Positions 31,488-42,649 of a DNA stretch of 64,000 bases are shown here, piece after piece. Position 1 is the first letter of the stretch, and each line of letters begins with the position of its first letter. The translations under genes were made by a program, and so were the position numbers. Below the pieces are notes generated by a model. The model was not told where the DNA came from, searched no databases, and saw nothing but the letters and a program-made list of their open reading frames with translations. The stretch comes from Nereocystis luetkeana (lineage: Eukaryota; Sar; Phaeophyceae; Laminariales; Laminariaceae), in the NCBI GenBank assembly GCA_031213475.1, contig JARUPZ010000007.1, positions 4,955,586 through 5,019,585 of the forward strand, in the 5' to 3' direction.

Positions 31488-32585
31488 CCATCCCATTCAT
31501 TATCTTCGCACATCTTCTTCTCTCTCTCCTTCCAACTCGTAACTCAGATCCGGGGTCACATAGCAGGCTCTTCTCCCCCCTTCCCGCTACGGTACGTGCC
31601 TTCATTTTTATCGCGAGAAGATTTCAGCCTTTTCTTCCCTCGTCGCCTCGCATCGAATTGTGCCTACCCACGCTGCAAGGCGCTCTCAACAATTGAATCC
31701 CTTTTTTTATTTTTGCAAATAAAGTCAAAGTCCGACCCTCCTAGGGCTCGAACCCAGGACTCAAACAAGTAGAATTTGAGGTTAACCACTTGAACCACTG
31801 TTTCATGTGTTGGCATAATATGAACATAGGATCGTATGGTATCAAACGGCCCTCCTGCAGTACCTGCGTCTGCTGCGCCAGACGGTACAGGCCGACATGA
31901 GCTATCATACTGGTACGTCAGACCGGGCCCGTCAGGCGTGCTAATATTGTGCAGCAAACAACTCCGGATACAGCAGTTAGTTGCTGCAATAAAAACCTTT
32001 TTGTAGGATTGTGAAGACACAACTTGCAGCATACGTACAGCTAACGCCATAAGCCATGAGGAAATCTACGTTGCTCAAGGGGGGGCTGTGAAGACGAAGA
32101 AGCATTATTGTTAGCAGAGGGCGACTGTCGCAGTGCGACAGCAGTGCTGCAAACGAAGAAGCGAGCACTGTCGTCTGCAGTCGACATGATTTATCCCTCG
32201 CAGTCTCGCGGCGCACAGTGCCCTGTGCCCTGTGCGACAGCTGCTACCTGCTGCCACTGCTGTGCTTCTGTGTACCGTGCTGCTATACGTACTGCTATGC
32301 AGTTGCGAGATGTGGGCTGCGTGCTGGCTGTGGGCTGCGTGCTGGCTGTGTCGCGTGTGGCGCATGTATCCAAAAATTATAAAGGGGTTTCCATACAGAT
32401 GTGAAGGCTTCATTGGGGTAGGGAGCAGGGAGAAAAAAAACGACCGAGAAAAACCGAGTCGGTTTTCCGGTTTCGGTTTACTTTTCCAACCGAAAAACCG
32501 ACAAATAAAAGTCGGTTTTCGGTTGGAAAAACCGACAAAAAACCGACCGAAAAAAACGAGTTTCGGTTTTCGGTTCACAACACTG
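31253..32585. mobile_element. hAT-type non-autonomous transposon, copy 2 (1333 bp)
   Basis: Same CAGTGTTGTGAACC inverted ends as copy 1 and its own 8-bp target duplication GTAACAGC (31245-31252 and 32586-32593). The different duplication proves separate insertion of the two copies rather than a genomic segment duplication. The SINE was already inside the mobilised parent. Length differs by 12 bp, mainly the SINE poly(A) tract. Confidence 0.95.
31453..31803 (-). mobile_element. tRNA-headed SINE nested in hAT copy 2
   Basis: Same insertion as in copy 1: identical 24-bp flanking duplication at 31429-31452 and 31804-31827. The poly(T) on the plus strand is longer here (about 35 against about 23), so the tail has changed since the copies separated. 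Confidence 0.88.
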
Positions 32586-32944
32586 GTAACAGCTGAAGGT
32601 TTCGGTTTTTCCTTCGATCACCCGCAACAAAGTATTTGTCAGATCATTTTCGTCCATCGTCGTATGCGATACTACTGCTCAGAAGTGTTGGGGATTGGGA
32701 TTGAATTGCCCTGAAAAGATCGAAATCTTTTGGAAAATCTCGAGATTGAATTGGCGGTTTTGACGGCCGATCTTTCAATCTAGATTCAGAATCGAAGATA
32801 GGTTGATTCAATCTTTCAATCTCAATCTTTTGAATCCCGCCCAAATAACGCCTTACTACATCACTGGAAACCCCTTGAAAACGCCTCTCCCCGCCTATCT
32901 CCCCTGCTCTACACCCACACAAACCAGCTGTGCGAAGGCACCCT

Positions 32945-33400
32945 CATGAAGAGCGGCAGGAAGACGGTGCATGGAGACCCATGATTTGCGCGCACACTAT
33001 CATCACGAGAGAAGCAGTCATAGTTTGTTTTTTCCTGGTATTGTTTTTCACGAGGCAGAATAGTATCTACCGGTACTCGTCACTGGTCTTTGTAGTTTAA
33101 CGAGTTGTATACCCTTCATGGGGAATCACCTACGCAATTATCAGGGACGTGGTATCATAACTGTGCTGCGTACTCTTCTAAATTATAGTTGAGAGGATAT
33201 ACCCGCGGCCATGTTAGTTCAGTTTTGCACATACATTGGTTTTATCTTGTGTGCGCTTTTTCCGTCTCGTGTATTTTGAGGCAGCCGAATTTTCGTTTGT
33301 TTATTTTGTTTTTTCGGATCTTCCTAGGGCTCCAGCACCTTTGTGTGACCACGGACTCCTTCGTCAGAGAGTTAATGTGAGAACAACAACAACAACCCTC
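32945..33400 (+). repeat. dispersed repeat A (inverted partner of 44405-45105)
   Basis: gagcggcaggaagacggtgc, catagtttgttttttcctgg, cgtactcttctaaattatag and tgtgtgaccacggactcctt match the reverse complement of 44405-45105 in order with high identity, but this copy lacks about 247 bp present at 44628-44874. Its right end is the repeat J terminus (agttaatgtgagaacaac) followed by (AAC)n. Confidence 0.85.
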
Positions 33401-33808
33401 ATGCAGATGTGTGAATATATGTTCATTTGTACCCTTGCTGTAACGATTTTGCTTGTTGTGTTTCATGTGTGTGGGACATGTGGGGAGTATATATAGTGGG
33501 ATAGTGAGGATCCAGTATACAATACCAATAGCAAGCCGCATGGGGTGCCGCAGCAAATGGATAGTGAATACTAACGTGCACCAGATATTATGCGAGAAAC
33601 TGCGACTTGGGTGTGGTGTTCTGGTACGTGTGCGCCTTGCGCTCTTGGGCACCTGCGGGGTGCATATTTTTGATACTGATTACTGATACCTTGTTATCAC
33701 AAAATTTGATGTCTATATTGCTTGTTCAGATGAAATGATACACCCTGCTGTACGTACACCTTCCGTGACACACTTCTGAGGATACATGCTGCGACTCGTG
33801 CACTCCTA

Positions 33809-33809
33809 C

Positions 33810-33871
<62 letters not shown>
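33809..33871. repeat. (GTA)n microsatellite
   Basis: About 21 trinucleotide units without interruption up to a final gtg. Confidence 0.97.
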
Positions 33872-33875
<4 letters not shown>

Positions 33876-34554
33876 CTACTAGTATATTATTGCGAACTGA
33901 TGCATTTTGAGCATACACCAGCATATATATATGTTGTAGAATATTTAGGAACCACGAGTGTAAAACATCAAAAGACCTTGAAATTTGGCGCGCTGAAGAT
34001 CAATATTGAGATCGAGGTTGAGATTGGCTCTTTTCGCCAAGATTGCCGAAAATATCAAGATTGCCTTTTTTCGGGCAATCTTTTTCAAGAATCGATTGGC
34101 ACTGTTTTCGGAGGCAATCCCCAACACAGCTACTGCTGTATAAATACTCGTACACCCTTGTTTTTTTTTGTTTTTTTTTGTGTTGTTCGCCCAATAGGCA
34201 ACTGCTCAAAACTTAAAATGACTCCTGCGGGTGCTCAAAGCAGTGGAGTTTACCGCGCGTTCGAGAAAAGGGTTGACACACACTCTGATGTGTGCGGGAC
34301 AGAGGGGTATCGCTACAGCAGTACCAGGTACCTATTACCAGTAGTTGATAGGGTCGGATTGGCTTAGAGTTAGTGTCATTGCTGTGAGGTTAGTTCTTTA
34401 TTCGCCTCGAACACAGCAGTGACCGTCAACCGCTTCCTCGAACACCTGTGGTAAAAAAATACTAGGGGTAAAGTGGCAAGCTACCCTCGCATAAATAATT
34501 GCCGTACGTTACCGGCACATCGTTGCTATTGGTAGTCTGTAGGTTGACCTCGTA

Positions 34555-34810
34555 CACAGCGGTAATGGCTGTTGTGAAGGTATTGCCTACTGAGCTATAG
34601 GAGTAAAATACCGATCGATTACCCGGCCCAGGGCAACTATTAATAATCCAACTTGTAACACTCTGCTGGAGATGTGTTTTTAGGGACGCACGCGCAAGCG
34701 TTTCTGCACAAGAAGTGTTCGAAGTGAGATTCGAACCTGTGTCCTCGACGACGTCGAATGTGAAGGTATTACCTACTGAGTGATAGTATTCAAAGACCAA
34801 TCGATTACCC
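34555..34810 (-). repeat. two tandem tRNA-like segments
   Basis: On the minus strand the segments beginning near 34808 and 34636 both read through gggtaatcgatt, ctcagtaggtaatacc or ctcagtaggcaatacc (A-box-like) and ccttcaca. The first also has a B box, ggttcgaatctc, at about 34722-34733. Spacing is about 180 bp. No acceptor-stem pairing is seen, so these look like tRNA-derived repeat heads rather than functional tRNAs. Confidence 0.5.
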
Positions 34811-34839
34811 AGCCCAGGGTAGTCCTTATAACACTGTGC

Positions 34840-35470
34840 TGTCTGATAACAGGATAGGTGATATCATCGGCACTCGGTTTCGTACGAAGCGCGGCTTCAA
34901 CTCGTACATGACTGCGAGTATGATACGGTTGTACATACTGCTGTGTCCCATACTTTCCATTCGTACGAGTATGGCGTCATTGTTTGCTTGTTTTCTTGCT
35001 ACTTCCAGCGTAACTACGTCGTACGGCAGCAAACTTGAAAGTTCATTTTACTCCTCGTAGATCAAGGGCGCCCCAACTAAAAAAGCTTGACCTACAGCAG
35101 TACACTCCCTCCCCCCCACAACCCACGGGCGGGCCGAAATAAAACGAGACATGGTGAACTGCCTGTTCAGCAGTGCACAACAATTGTCTTTCCAAGCATC
35201 GATTTCATTTGGGGCGAGGTATTCGATCCTTCAACGGTTGAAAATTGACAAAGAACGTTCGCGATAGTGTCCCACACATATCCCACGGCGTTCGTGGGGT
35301 GCATGTTATACATCCCCTACTCAGCATATCACTTGATCTTAGTGTGCCCCCCCCCCCCCCTTGTGGCAAAACAGTAGAGTAGAACTCACATAGTCGAGAA
35401 TAATCTGAAATATGCAAGGGGATGTGTTACTAAAGATGAGGAAAGTAGACGAATGTGACATGGAGGAGTT
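34840..35470. other. no gene recognised
   Basis: Contains a C run at 35345-35360. No family assigned. Confidence 0.4.
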
Positions 35471-35479
35471 TGGGGCAAT

Positions 35480-35740
35480 AGATAGTAGCGAGAAGTCGAT
35501 CGCTATCATACAGTAGGAGATAGACGGTGGCCACAGGCGGCGAAGAAGGAAGGGGATAAGAATGGCGAAAAGTTTTGCATGTAATGTATGGAAACAACGT
35601 CATGAGCGCCCAACTGTTGGAGGTATCTCTATTAAGAGTAGGAACGGTGCTTCGTCTCGCAAGGGATGCGTGGTCAATGGTGGAATGACTGTAAGGCAAA
35701 CAAATGATCCCCCCTCCCCCGACCCACACACTACAAATAC
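35480..35740 (-). repeat. repeat H copy
   Basis: Reverse complement of the units at 1960-2180 and 58490-58760: tgagcgcccaactgttggag, aggaacggtgcttcgtctcg, aagggatgcgtggtcaatgg. At the position where 58615 has a CCAGGTA word this copy reads straight through. Confidence 0.75.
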
Positions 35741-35934
35741 ATACCTGGTACTACTGTAGGGGTATACCTGGTAGCTCCCAACAACCCAACGGCATCCATC
35801 TAGACAGCACATAAAACCGAGAGGGTAGACGACGTATTTATAGGAGAAAATAAACTCGAGTTCCGTCAGGTTCCGTGGGCATTGGCAATCGTACTGAGTC
35901 GTGGATCATTTTATTGAGTTTTTCCACCGGAGAT

Positions 35935-36375
35935 CTGGTGTTGTTATTGTTCTCACATTAACTCACCGCCACAACGCAGTCCGTGGTCACAGCCCAATGT
36001 CCAATACCTCTTGGAGTGGAAAAGTACGCGGACGATCGGCTGAAAAACCTTGACTTTCAAACGTCGACGGTGGCTGTCGTTATTCTTCGTTTCAAATAAA
36101 CTCTCCGCAGAAATCCCCAAGATCCAAAAGCTGAAATAGCCTTTCACGAGCACTTTAAAATTTAAAACATTCAAACAGAGCAACGCCCTCTTGACCCTCC
36201 GGAGCCACCGACCACTACCATGACGATGATGAGGAAAGTAGAAATTGGAACAGGGTATCACACGATCACACTTCTCCACTCTCCACATTCCACGCCACTT
36301 GCGAAGAGGAGTTACGACGAAATTATCGATTTCCTCGTAAACAGCTTTGAGTTTTTTATCTTGAAAATCAGTCAA
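35935..36375 (-). repeat. repeat J copy with 140-codon open frame
   Basis: The plus-strand start attgttctcacattaactca, then cgcagtccgtggtcac and cttggagtggaaaagtac, match repeat J. A minus-strand frame (36375-35953) runs through it, beginning MTDFQDKKLKAVYEEIDNF and basic overall. I do not recognise a domain; it may be the remnant of an element-encoded protein or chance. Confidence 0.45.
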
Positions 36376-36399
36376 AAATAAAACACGCGTGACGGACGT

Positions 36400-37695
36400 T
36401 TTGACGACGTATTCGTATCATCCTATTCTGTATTATGAAATTATGTCAAACTAACAGCTGACGCGACTGGTGTTCGACGAGTAGTACTGCTTCTGTATTT
36501 GTGTACGTCCACATCCTGTACGAGTACCCATATTTCGTTTTTGGTGTTTGTGATGGCTGTGAGTTAGCTGACGACTACGACATAAGTCGCCGGCTATTTA
36601 TTTTATGGCGGCGGATCGGATTTCCCCCCCCCCTCCTTTCGCCTCGTTTTTGCACTGTACCTATTCGGTTTAACAGGAGGCGTGTTGGCTTATTCTCCCC
36701 CGATCCTCGGATTTTTTTGTTCAATAGATTTTGAGAAATGGGATCGTTCTTGCTTTCGGCAAGAGTAAGGTGGCTTTGTACTCCCTTACGCTAAAAACAT
36801 GTCGCCAAGGTGTAACCAGGGTCGGGACGAAATATTGTACTACATGCGATGTACACGGGAGTTTCCCCCCACCTGCTATTTTAATATATAGCGACTTGGT
36901 ATGTCGCTACGTGGCTCGAGGTTGGTGACTTGACGAAACGAAAATATTGAATAGAGGAACCCTAGACACTAGCCTGTTTGGAAACAACCTGAGGCTACGA
37001 ACGACTTGCCCCCACGCCACAACAGCGACCAAAAGGCGCGAAAGCGAGCACCGTCACCTATGTGGTGTATGAGGAGTGCTGTATATAATACGTTCTAAAC
37101 GTCCGTTGTTGGCAGGCAAAAATGTTCGAATCGCTGTAGTGTTGGTGTGTGGTGGTTCGGAGTTCAGCTTTGCCAGATCGCTGAAAACAGCGAACGAGAA
37201 CGTTTTTTGTGATACCGAAGAACCGTTCGAGAGACCCGCAGCTCCTGTGGATAGAGACAACAAGCAGGTACGTACGTTGGGGGATTCGTCGGCTGGTGTG
37301 ATGCAACATGCAACATATCAGTGTCGCATCCTGGTCACACCTGGAACAAGTAGAGTTCACGTCGATGCCGCGTGACTTCGCGCTTCTGACATGGTCTGGA
37401 ATCTACTGTACGTGCAAACTGTAAGAAAAAAAAACGATCTTGTTACCCCTAGTTCCACCGCACGAGTCCCGAGACTGTCACCAAAATCATATTATTGTGG
37501 AAACCCGTGACTAAGTTACCAACTTACAATCGGCGTAACTCCCGAAATATGATTCACGCCTCGGCAGTGAAGATCCTGCTCCCACCCGCAGCCGTAAGTT
37601 ATCAACAGGTTCTATGTAACATATGCCTACACACAAGTAGGTGGTTCGTAGCGGCCTATTAGGGTATTACAGCGGTTTTTGGTGCCAAGCTGAGT
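36400..37695. other. no gene recognised
   Basis: I see no repeat family, RNA or conserved exon. Short frames at 37076-37375 on both strands have no family resemblance. Confidence 0.4.
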
Positions 37696-37699
37696 AGCT

Positions 37700-39030
37700 T
37701 ATTTCGGCGGCGGCTTCAACAGCACCCTCCGAAGGCGCCTCCGGCGGGACCGGGGGAGGGGGGATGCATGGTTGTGGTCGTGAGACCACGAACCCTCGCA
37801 TCCCGACAATGCCGGGACGGAGCACGTCGGGTTTTTATCGACCAGGCAGACATTGCTTGCACCAAGCGCGAAGCGCCGTAAAATGTTCGACGAGTCGCAT
37901 GAAGGGCGAGCTGCATCGTACTGAAAACCGCTCGTGAGGCAGACTTGCATAGGACGAGAGCTTCAATGAGTTAAAAAAATATCCGGTGTGGCCACTTCTA
38001 GAGACAGCAATGGGGAAACTGCTGTGTAACTGCCTCATGGATGCCTTACCATAAACACTACGTGATACGAGCATTCCTCTTGTGCGGAGTAAAGGTCCTC
38101 TTCAACGCACGACTGATCTAATTCGATCTCCAGCTGTGACCGACCGCAACAAAAAAACAATAAAACGGTACCCTGTTCGTCTAGCTCACGTAGTGAGCGG
38201 CATGTTTTACAGTGTCGTTGCCAATCGATGCCGAGCCAACCTATAATTGGGGGGGGGGGTACTCGATATCAGGGATGGCCGTAGTCGTATGATCATATAC
38301 CCTCGCATCCCTACAATGCCGGGACAGAGCACGTCGGATTTTCACCGACTAGCCAGGCAGACACCGTGCACCAAGCGCAAAGCGCCGTGTGGTGTTCGGC
38401 GAGTCGCACGAGGGGTGATCTGCATCCCACTATGAACCGCTGGTGAGGCGAAGTTGCATATGGATGACAGCAATAAGTTAATTTATCCTCCAGTGTGGCC
38501 TCTTCCAGGGGGGGGGGTGTATTCGATAGGAGAGATGTACTCGATCTCATGCATGGCCGTAGTCGTATGACCATAGACCCTCGCATCCCTAGAATGCCGG
38601 GACGGAGTATGTCGGGTTTTCACCGACCAGGCGGACATTGCTTGCACCAAGCGCGAAGCGCCGTGAGGTGGAGGGCGAGTCACATGAAGGGTGAGCTACA
38701 TCCTACTAAGAACCGCTTGTGAGGCGGACTTGCACATGGATGAAAGCTTCAATGAGTTCATTTAACTTCCGGTATAGCCACTTCCAGAGACAGCAATGGG
38801 AGTACTATGTAACTGCCTCTTGGGTACCTTGCCATTAACACTACGTGGTACGATCAACTCCCTTGTGCGGAGTAAAGGTTCTTTACCTCGCACAAATGAT
38901 CCAACTCGACGACCAGCTGTGGGCGACCGCCATAAAAAAAAAACGGTACCCTGGTTGCCTAGCTCTCACGTAGTGAGCGGCATGTTTTACAGTGTCGTTG
39001 CCAACCGACGCCAACCCGGGGGGGGGGTAT
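37700..39030 (+). repeat. repeat G tandem array, three units bounded by G tracts
   Basis: Units begin after G tracts at about 37752, 38248 and 38509, and a fourth G tract at 39018 ends the array. Each has the gtcgtatgaccatagaccct type block, ccgggacggagcacgtcggg, cttgcaccaagcgcgaagcg and a gcatgttttacagtgtcgtt end; units one and three are about 510 bp and the middle one is about 260 bp, missing the second half. Solitary copies elsewhere lie on the opposite strand. Confidence 0.85.
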
Positions 39031-39579
39031 ATTGGCTCACTTCCCTCGTCTGAACTTTGCGGACCCAAAAGGCCAGCCAATTGATAATACCAAGTACAGA
39101 GTACCCGCGATGTCCAGTCAACTAGCCGTGAAGTCCGTAGCCGTACGAATTATTGTGTATTTTCGTAACTACCTGTTTTTTTTCTTTTACTTTAGTAGTT
39201 CAACTCACAACCCTTCGTAGCTTTAGTGCATTTTGTTTCGTGAGGTCTGAGTGTTTTTGTCGCCATTCTCCTTCCAGCTTTCCAGCTCAAACTACGTAAC
39301 AACAACTCAACGATCTGGCACCCTATCCGTCGTGCCGGGTGTAAACTTCTACGAACCAGGCCTGATATGTGTATGTGCCAGATGTTATATCATAGGTCAC
39401 CGACAAATATTAATAAAGCACCGCTACGACGAACAATATTTATATTATTATTAAAGAAACGGGGGAGAGTGGGAGATTTGGTCTGGATATTTGTTTGGAG
39501 AAGTCGTGAGAAGTAAAAAAAGAAACAACGCTAAAAGGAAAAAGAGAGGAAAGGTATAGTTTGGCTTGGTTTGGATATT

Positions 39580-40000
39580 TGTACGGACATATTCCTGGGA
39601 GTTTTCACCCCCAGCGGCCTTGTTGACTGTAACAGTAGCCGTGGTCACGGGTGTCATCCCTTCCCCCCCCCGGGTATTACTTTTCTTTTTCTTGCGCATA
39701 GGGTTCCATACGCTCGTCGATTTTCATCCTAACTTGCCAACTCGCGCTCTCGCACTTGAAAACGCCAGCCGCGATGGGAAACATAGCAGTGCAGCCGTTT
39801 TTTTTTATTCGTCACGTTTGCTTTCCAACTCATCTCGTGGGAGGTCTAGCCCCCGGCAGCCATCTGGGCTAAAGCCATGGTCGCGGGTGTCATCTTCTCC
39901 ACCCCCCGATGCTTGCCTTCATTTTAATCGCGCATAGGGTGCCCCGCGCTCGTCGATTTTGATCGAATTTTTCCAGCTCGCGCTCTCGCGAGGGCTGTGA
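39580..40000 (-). repeat. two tandem SINE-like fragments
   Basis: ccgtggtcacgggtgtcatc, a C run, and gcgcatagggttccatacgc, then the same order again about 240 bp on (ccatggtcgcgggtgtcatc, gccttcattttaatcgcgca, agggtgccccgcgctcgtcg). The layout matches the SINE body at 23764-24102 with high divergence. Confidence 0.45.
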
Positions 40001-40004
40001 GTTG

Positions 40005-41035
40005 GCTGACCATAACTCGTCGGCTACAAATGACTCAAGTCGATTTGAAAGGCCCGGCCTCCCCTGGGGTCTACAAGATTCACCTGTATCCCTTTCCAGA
40101 CTCCCCATTCCTCCACGGAGCATTTTGGCTATCTCTCGGCCCTCTGCTGTACTCGTACGGGGTTTGGTTGTTGTCCGAGCATCCGAGGGGCGATACGTGG
40201 TAAAAATGGCAAAACTATTTGCTCATGGTAAAACCTGGTAAGTACGCACACTGGTGTGTTTTTTAGGAGGTTCGTTTGTGCGGCTGGCTCTCCGGCAGCG
40301 CCACACGCTCTGGCTGGGGGACGGAGGGCTTTCTTTTGCCTCACTTTGCTCGCCTGACTGTAATGGACTACATCCGGATAGTTGGCTAGCTTCGCTACCC
40401 TACAAATGGCCTCCTGGGATAAACCTTCAACTCCAGCCAACTCACAGCCCTGCCAGCACGTACATAGGTTTCGCGCTTTCGCGACGCAGCTCTCACAAAA
40501 TGTGCGTTGTGTGTTATTAATATTAATGGTAGCACCAGCCAAGGGTCTTGACCTATATTTAGCGCGACCGCCAGTAGCGTGACAGCAGACAACAATAATT
40601 TTCCACATTATTACCGCTGTTTCGTTTATTATGAAGAAAACGGTGAGAGCTGGGTAAACGGAGCGAATGCAGTGAGCGCTCAACAAGCTCATATTACGAG
40701 TGAGTATGTTGTACGGTAGTCGTGTACGCACGAGTACCAGGTACGGCATACACACGCACATGCCAACCAGTACATGGGAAGCACGTGAAAACCAATACGA
40801 TGATTGTGAAAGCAGACCGGGGTTTCGATGGAATGTCACGGCAGTCCCCACATAGTATAGCAGCAGCAGCTTGGACTCTTAACTCTAAACCGGGTGTTGA
40901 AATTTTATGTGTCCCGCACGTGCACGCACAGCCGGCGTGACATTCCCCGCACGCGCCGATGTGTTCCGTCTGCACGTAGAATTCGTTTCCGATAGACGTC
41001 AGTCTAGTTTTGGATAAGGAGATATCGAACTTACG
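40005..41035. other. no gene recognised
   Basis: A minus-strand frame (41071-40694) starting MDEEQNMFDAIHRKF has a diverged relative in 44290-44230 (EDGEQNTFDTTYRSFEI). It is therefore more likely repeat-derived than a single-copy gene. Confidence 0.35.
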
Positions 41036-41215
41036 ATGTATCGCATCGAACATGTTTTGCTCTTCATCCATCTCCTGCCACCCCCCGCGTTTTTCATGCG
41101 GATATTGAAGGCAGGCTTCAATAATCTACTAAGATCGAAATCGTGTCGATTATTTTTGTTTTTCGTTTATCGTCATCGTATCGGTGACTCGATTCTCGTT
41201 CGATGTCCAATGCAA
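41035..41215 (+). repeat. repeat K, diverged copy
   Basis: atcgaacatgttttgctctt, catgcggatattgaaggc and gatcgaaatcgtgtcgatt correspond to atcgaacgtgttttgctctc, gatgctgatatgacactgaa and attcgaaatcgtacgtatcg at 44235-44350, where the sequence continues into repeats J and A. Repeat K may be the outer part of that element. Confidence 0.5.
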
Positions 41216-41228
41216 GTAGTAGTAGTAG

Positions 41229-41268
<40 letters not shown>
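41216..41268. repeat. (AGT)n-(ACT)n inverted microsatellite
   Basis: About five AGT units followed directly by about thirteen ACT units, so the tract can fold on itself. Confidence 0.95.
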
Positions 41269-41594
41269 GTCGTGTTCCTTTCGATTTTTTTTTCGTTTTG
41301 CTCTCTTTTATAGAACGTACATATCGCGCCGTTGTATCCAGTATGATGACATGGCATTGCGTCGTCCACTCTGCTTTCTGCTCAACGACGTAGTATCTCT
41401 GTGTCGTATTTTTGTGACCGCAGAGCTTGTATCTCTCTTGAAGAATCGGCACGAACACTGATTGCGCTGGATGTCGACGGGTACCGTTTAATGTGAAGAA
41501 CACACACAGCAGTAGTCTGTAGTGACGATCGTAGCACGAGTCGCAGTGAACATGTGTATCCGACCAGCCGACCTCCCCGCTGCGGGTGCAACAT

Positions 41595-41690
41595 ACGCCC
41601 AGGGTCGGTTGGGAGGACCCAGGTCCGGGTGGGGCCAGCTCGGTTTTGGATCAGGGCGCCAAGCGGGAGAGCAAAAACAAGCATACCCGC
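41595..41690 (+). repeat. short repeat F, copy 2
   Basis: See 10320-10400; lies just upstream of the MITE at 41701. Confidence 0.5.
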
Positions 41691-41700
41691 GGGTACTATT

Positions 41701-41802
41701 GAGGGGGACCATAGTAAATAGGACCTAGGTACACACAAAAATATATATATTTGGCTACTTTTACTAGCAACATTGGGTCCTATTTACTATGGTCCCCCGT
41801 AG
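41701..41802. mobile_element. GGGGGACCATAG-type MITE
   Basis: Ends gagggggaccatagtaaata and tatttactatggtcccccgt are inverted partners, with ggaccta and gggtccta just inside. Confidence 0.85.
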
Positions 41803-41809
41803 AAATAGA

Positions 41810-42540
41810 TGTGAAGAGGCTGACATACATAGTTTCAGAGCATCGTGAGGGGGACACCTTTAGTCGTTGGAGGATGTGGGGCCTCACCCTCTCGCGATGA
41901 TTTCTTAGCAGAATATCTACTTGCGCTATTCGCCGACAACGACGTTGTTGGGTTCGAGCAAACGCTGAGCAAGCGCTACTAGGGCAGACGAAAGGGAGAT
42001 ACCAGCCAGCCCGGAACGGAACGGAGGGAGAAGGGGCAGACAGATGTGCCAGCGGGAACGAGTATTTCACCCGCACTTGGCAACGGAACAGCTTGGGGAA
42101 AGCTTTCCGAGAAGGAGAAGAGCCGGAGTTTGGAAATCACTTTTTGTTGTTGTTATCATAGGTCTAGCCCCTAGGAGCGGAGCGATTGATCGGCCATACC
42201 TTCATACTGCAACCCTTTAACCTCCTGATGTACCATACCATACAGCAGCAATGAATTCTGCGGGCAAATCGAAGAAATGTGCACTCGCGGGTAATTCTGC
42301 CGCAGGCTGGCATGTACAACACGCATTTTTGTGGGTCTGCCGGGTCGAGTTTCGATGTTGTTGCGTTATTATCGATTTGCCAACAAACAGTTCGATACTT
42401 CGAAGTACGTGTACATTAGCCCGTACCTGGTACGTGTTTGTACGCCCTTTTTCCTGTTTACAGTCGAAATTGCTTCTTCGGCTGCATTGGCGCCCGTATG
42501 GCGCCGCATGTGGACGCTATTCCGATATTTTACTATTGTG
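41810..42540. other. no gene recognised
   Basis: No repeat family or exon recognised. Confidence 0.4.
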
Positions 42541-42543
42541 ACG

Positions 42544-42644
42544 TTGACCCTTTTAGGCCCGCAGTCCCGTTTTGGGGGACGAATTACTTTGAATTTGAGT
42601 GGTTTGTCCCCACAATGGGGCTGCAGTAGTAACTAAAGGGTTAA
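42544..42644. mobile_element. TTAA-type (piggyBac-like) MITE
   Basis: TTGA|CCCTTTTAGGCCCGCAG on the left and aactaaaggg|TTAA on the right; inner parts cccgttttgggggac and gtccccacaatggggctg are inverted partners. The CCC start and TTAA flanks fit piggyBac-derived elements. Confidence 0.75.
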
Positions 42645-42649
42645 AACCG

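Larger units (their letters stand above)
32680..34132. repeat. possible larger inverted-end element
   Basis: gtgttggggattg at 32686 and caatccccaacac at 34119 are inverted partners and both flanks are rich in gagattga/tcaatctt words on the inner side. The span encloses repeat A. I am unsure the two ends belong together. Confidence 0.3.

Noticed and set aside
40129..40851. 240-codon minus-strand frame as a gene
   Set aside because: No domain, no start context or splice signals, and it contains TACCAGG and other repeat words.
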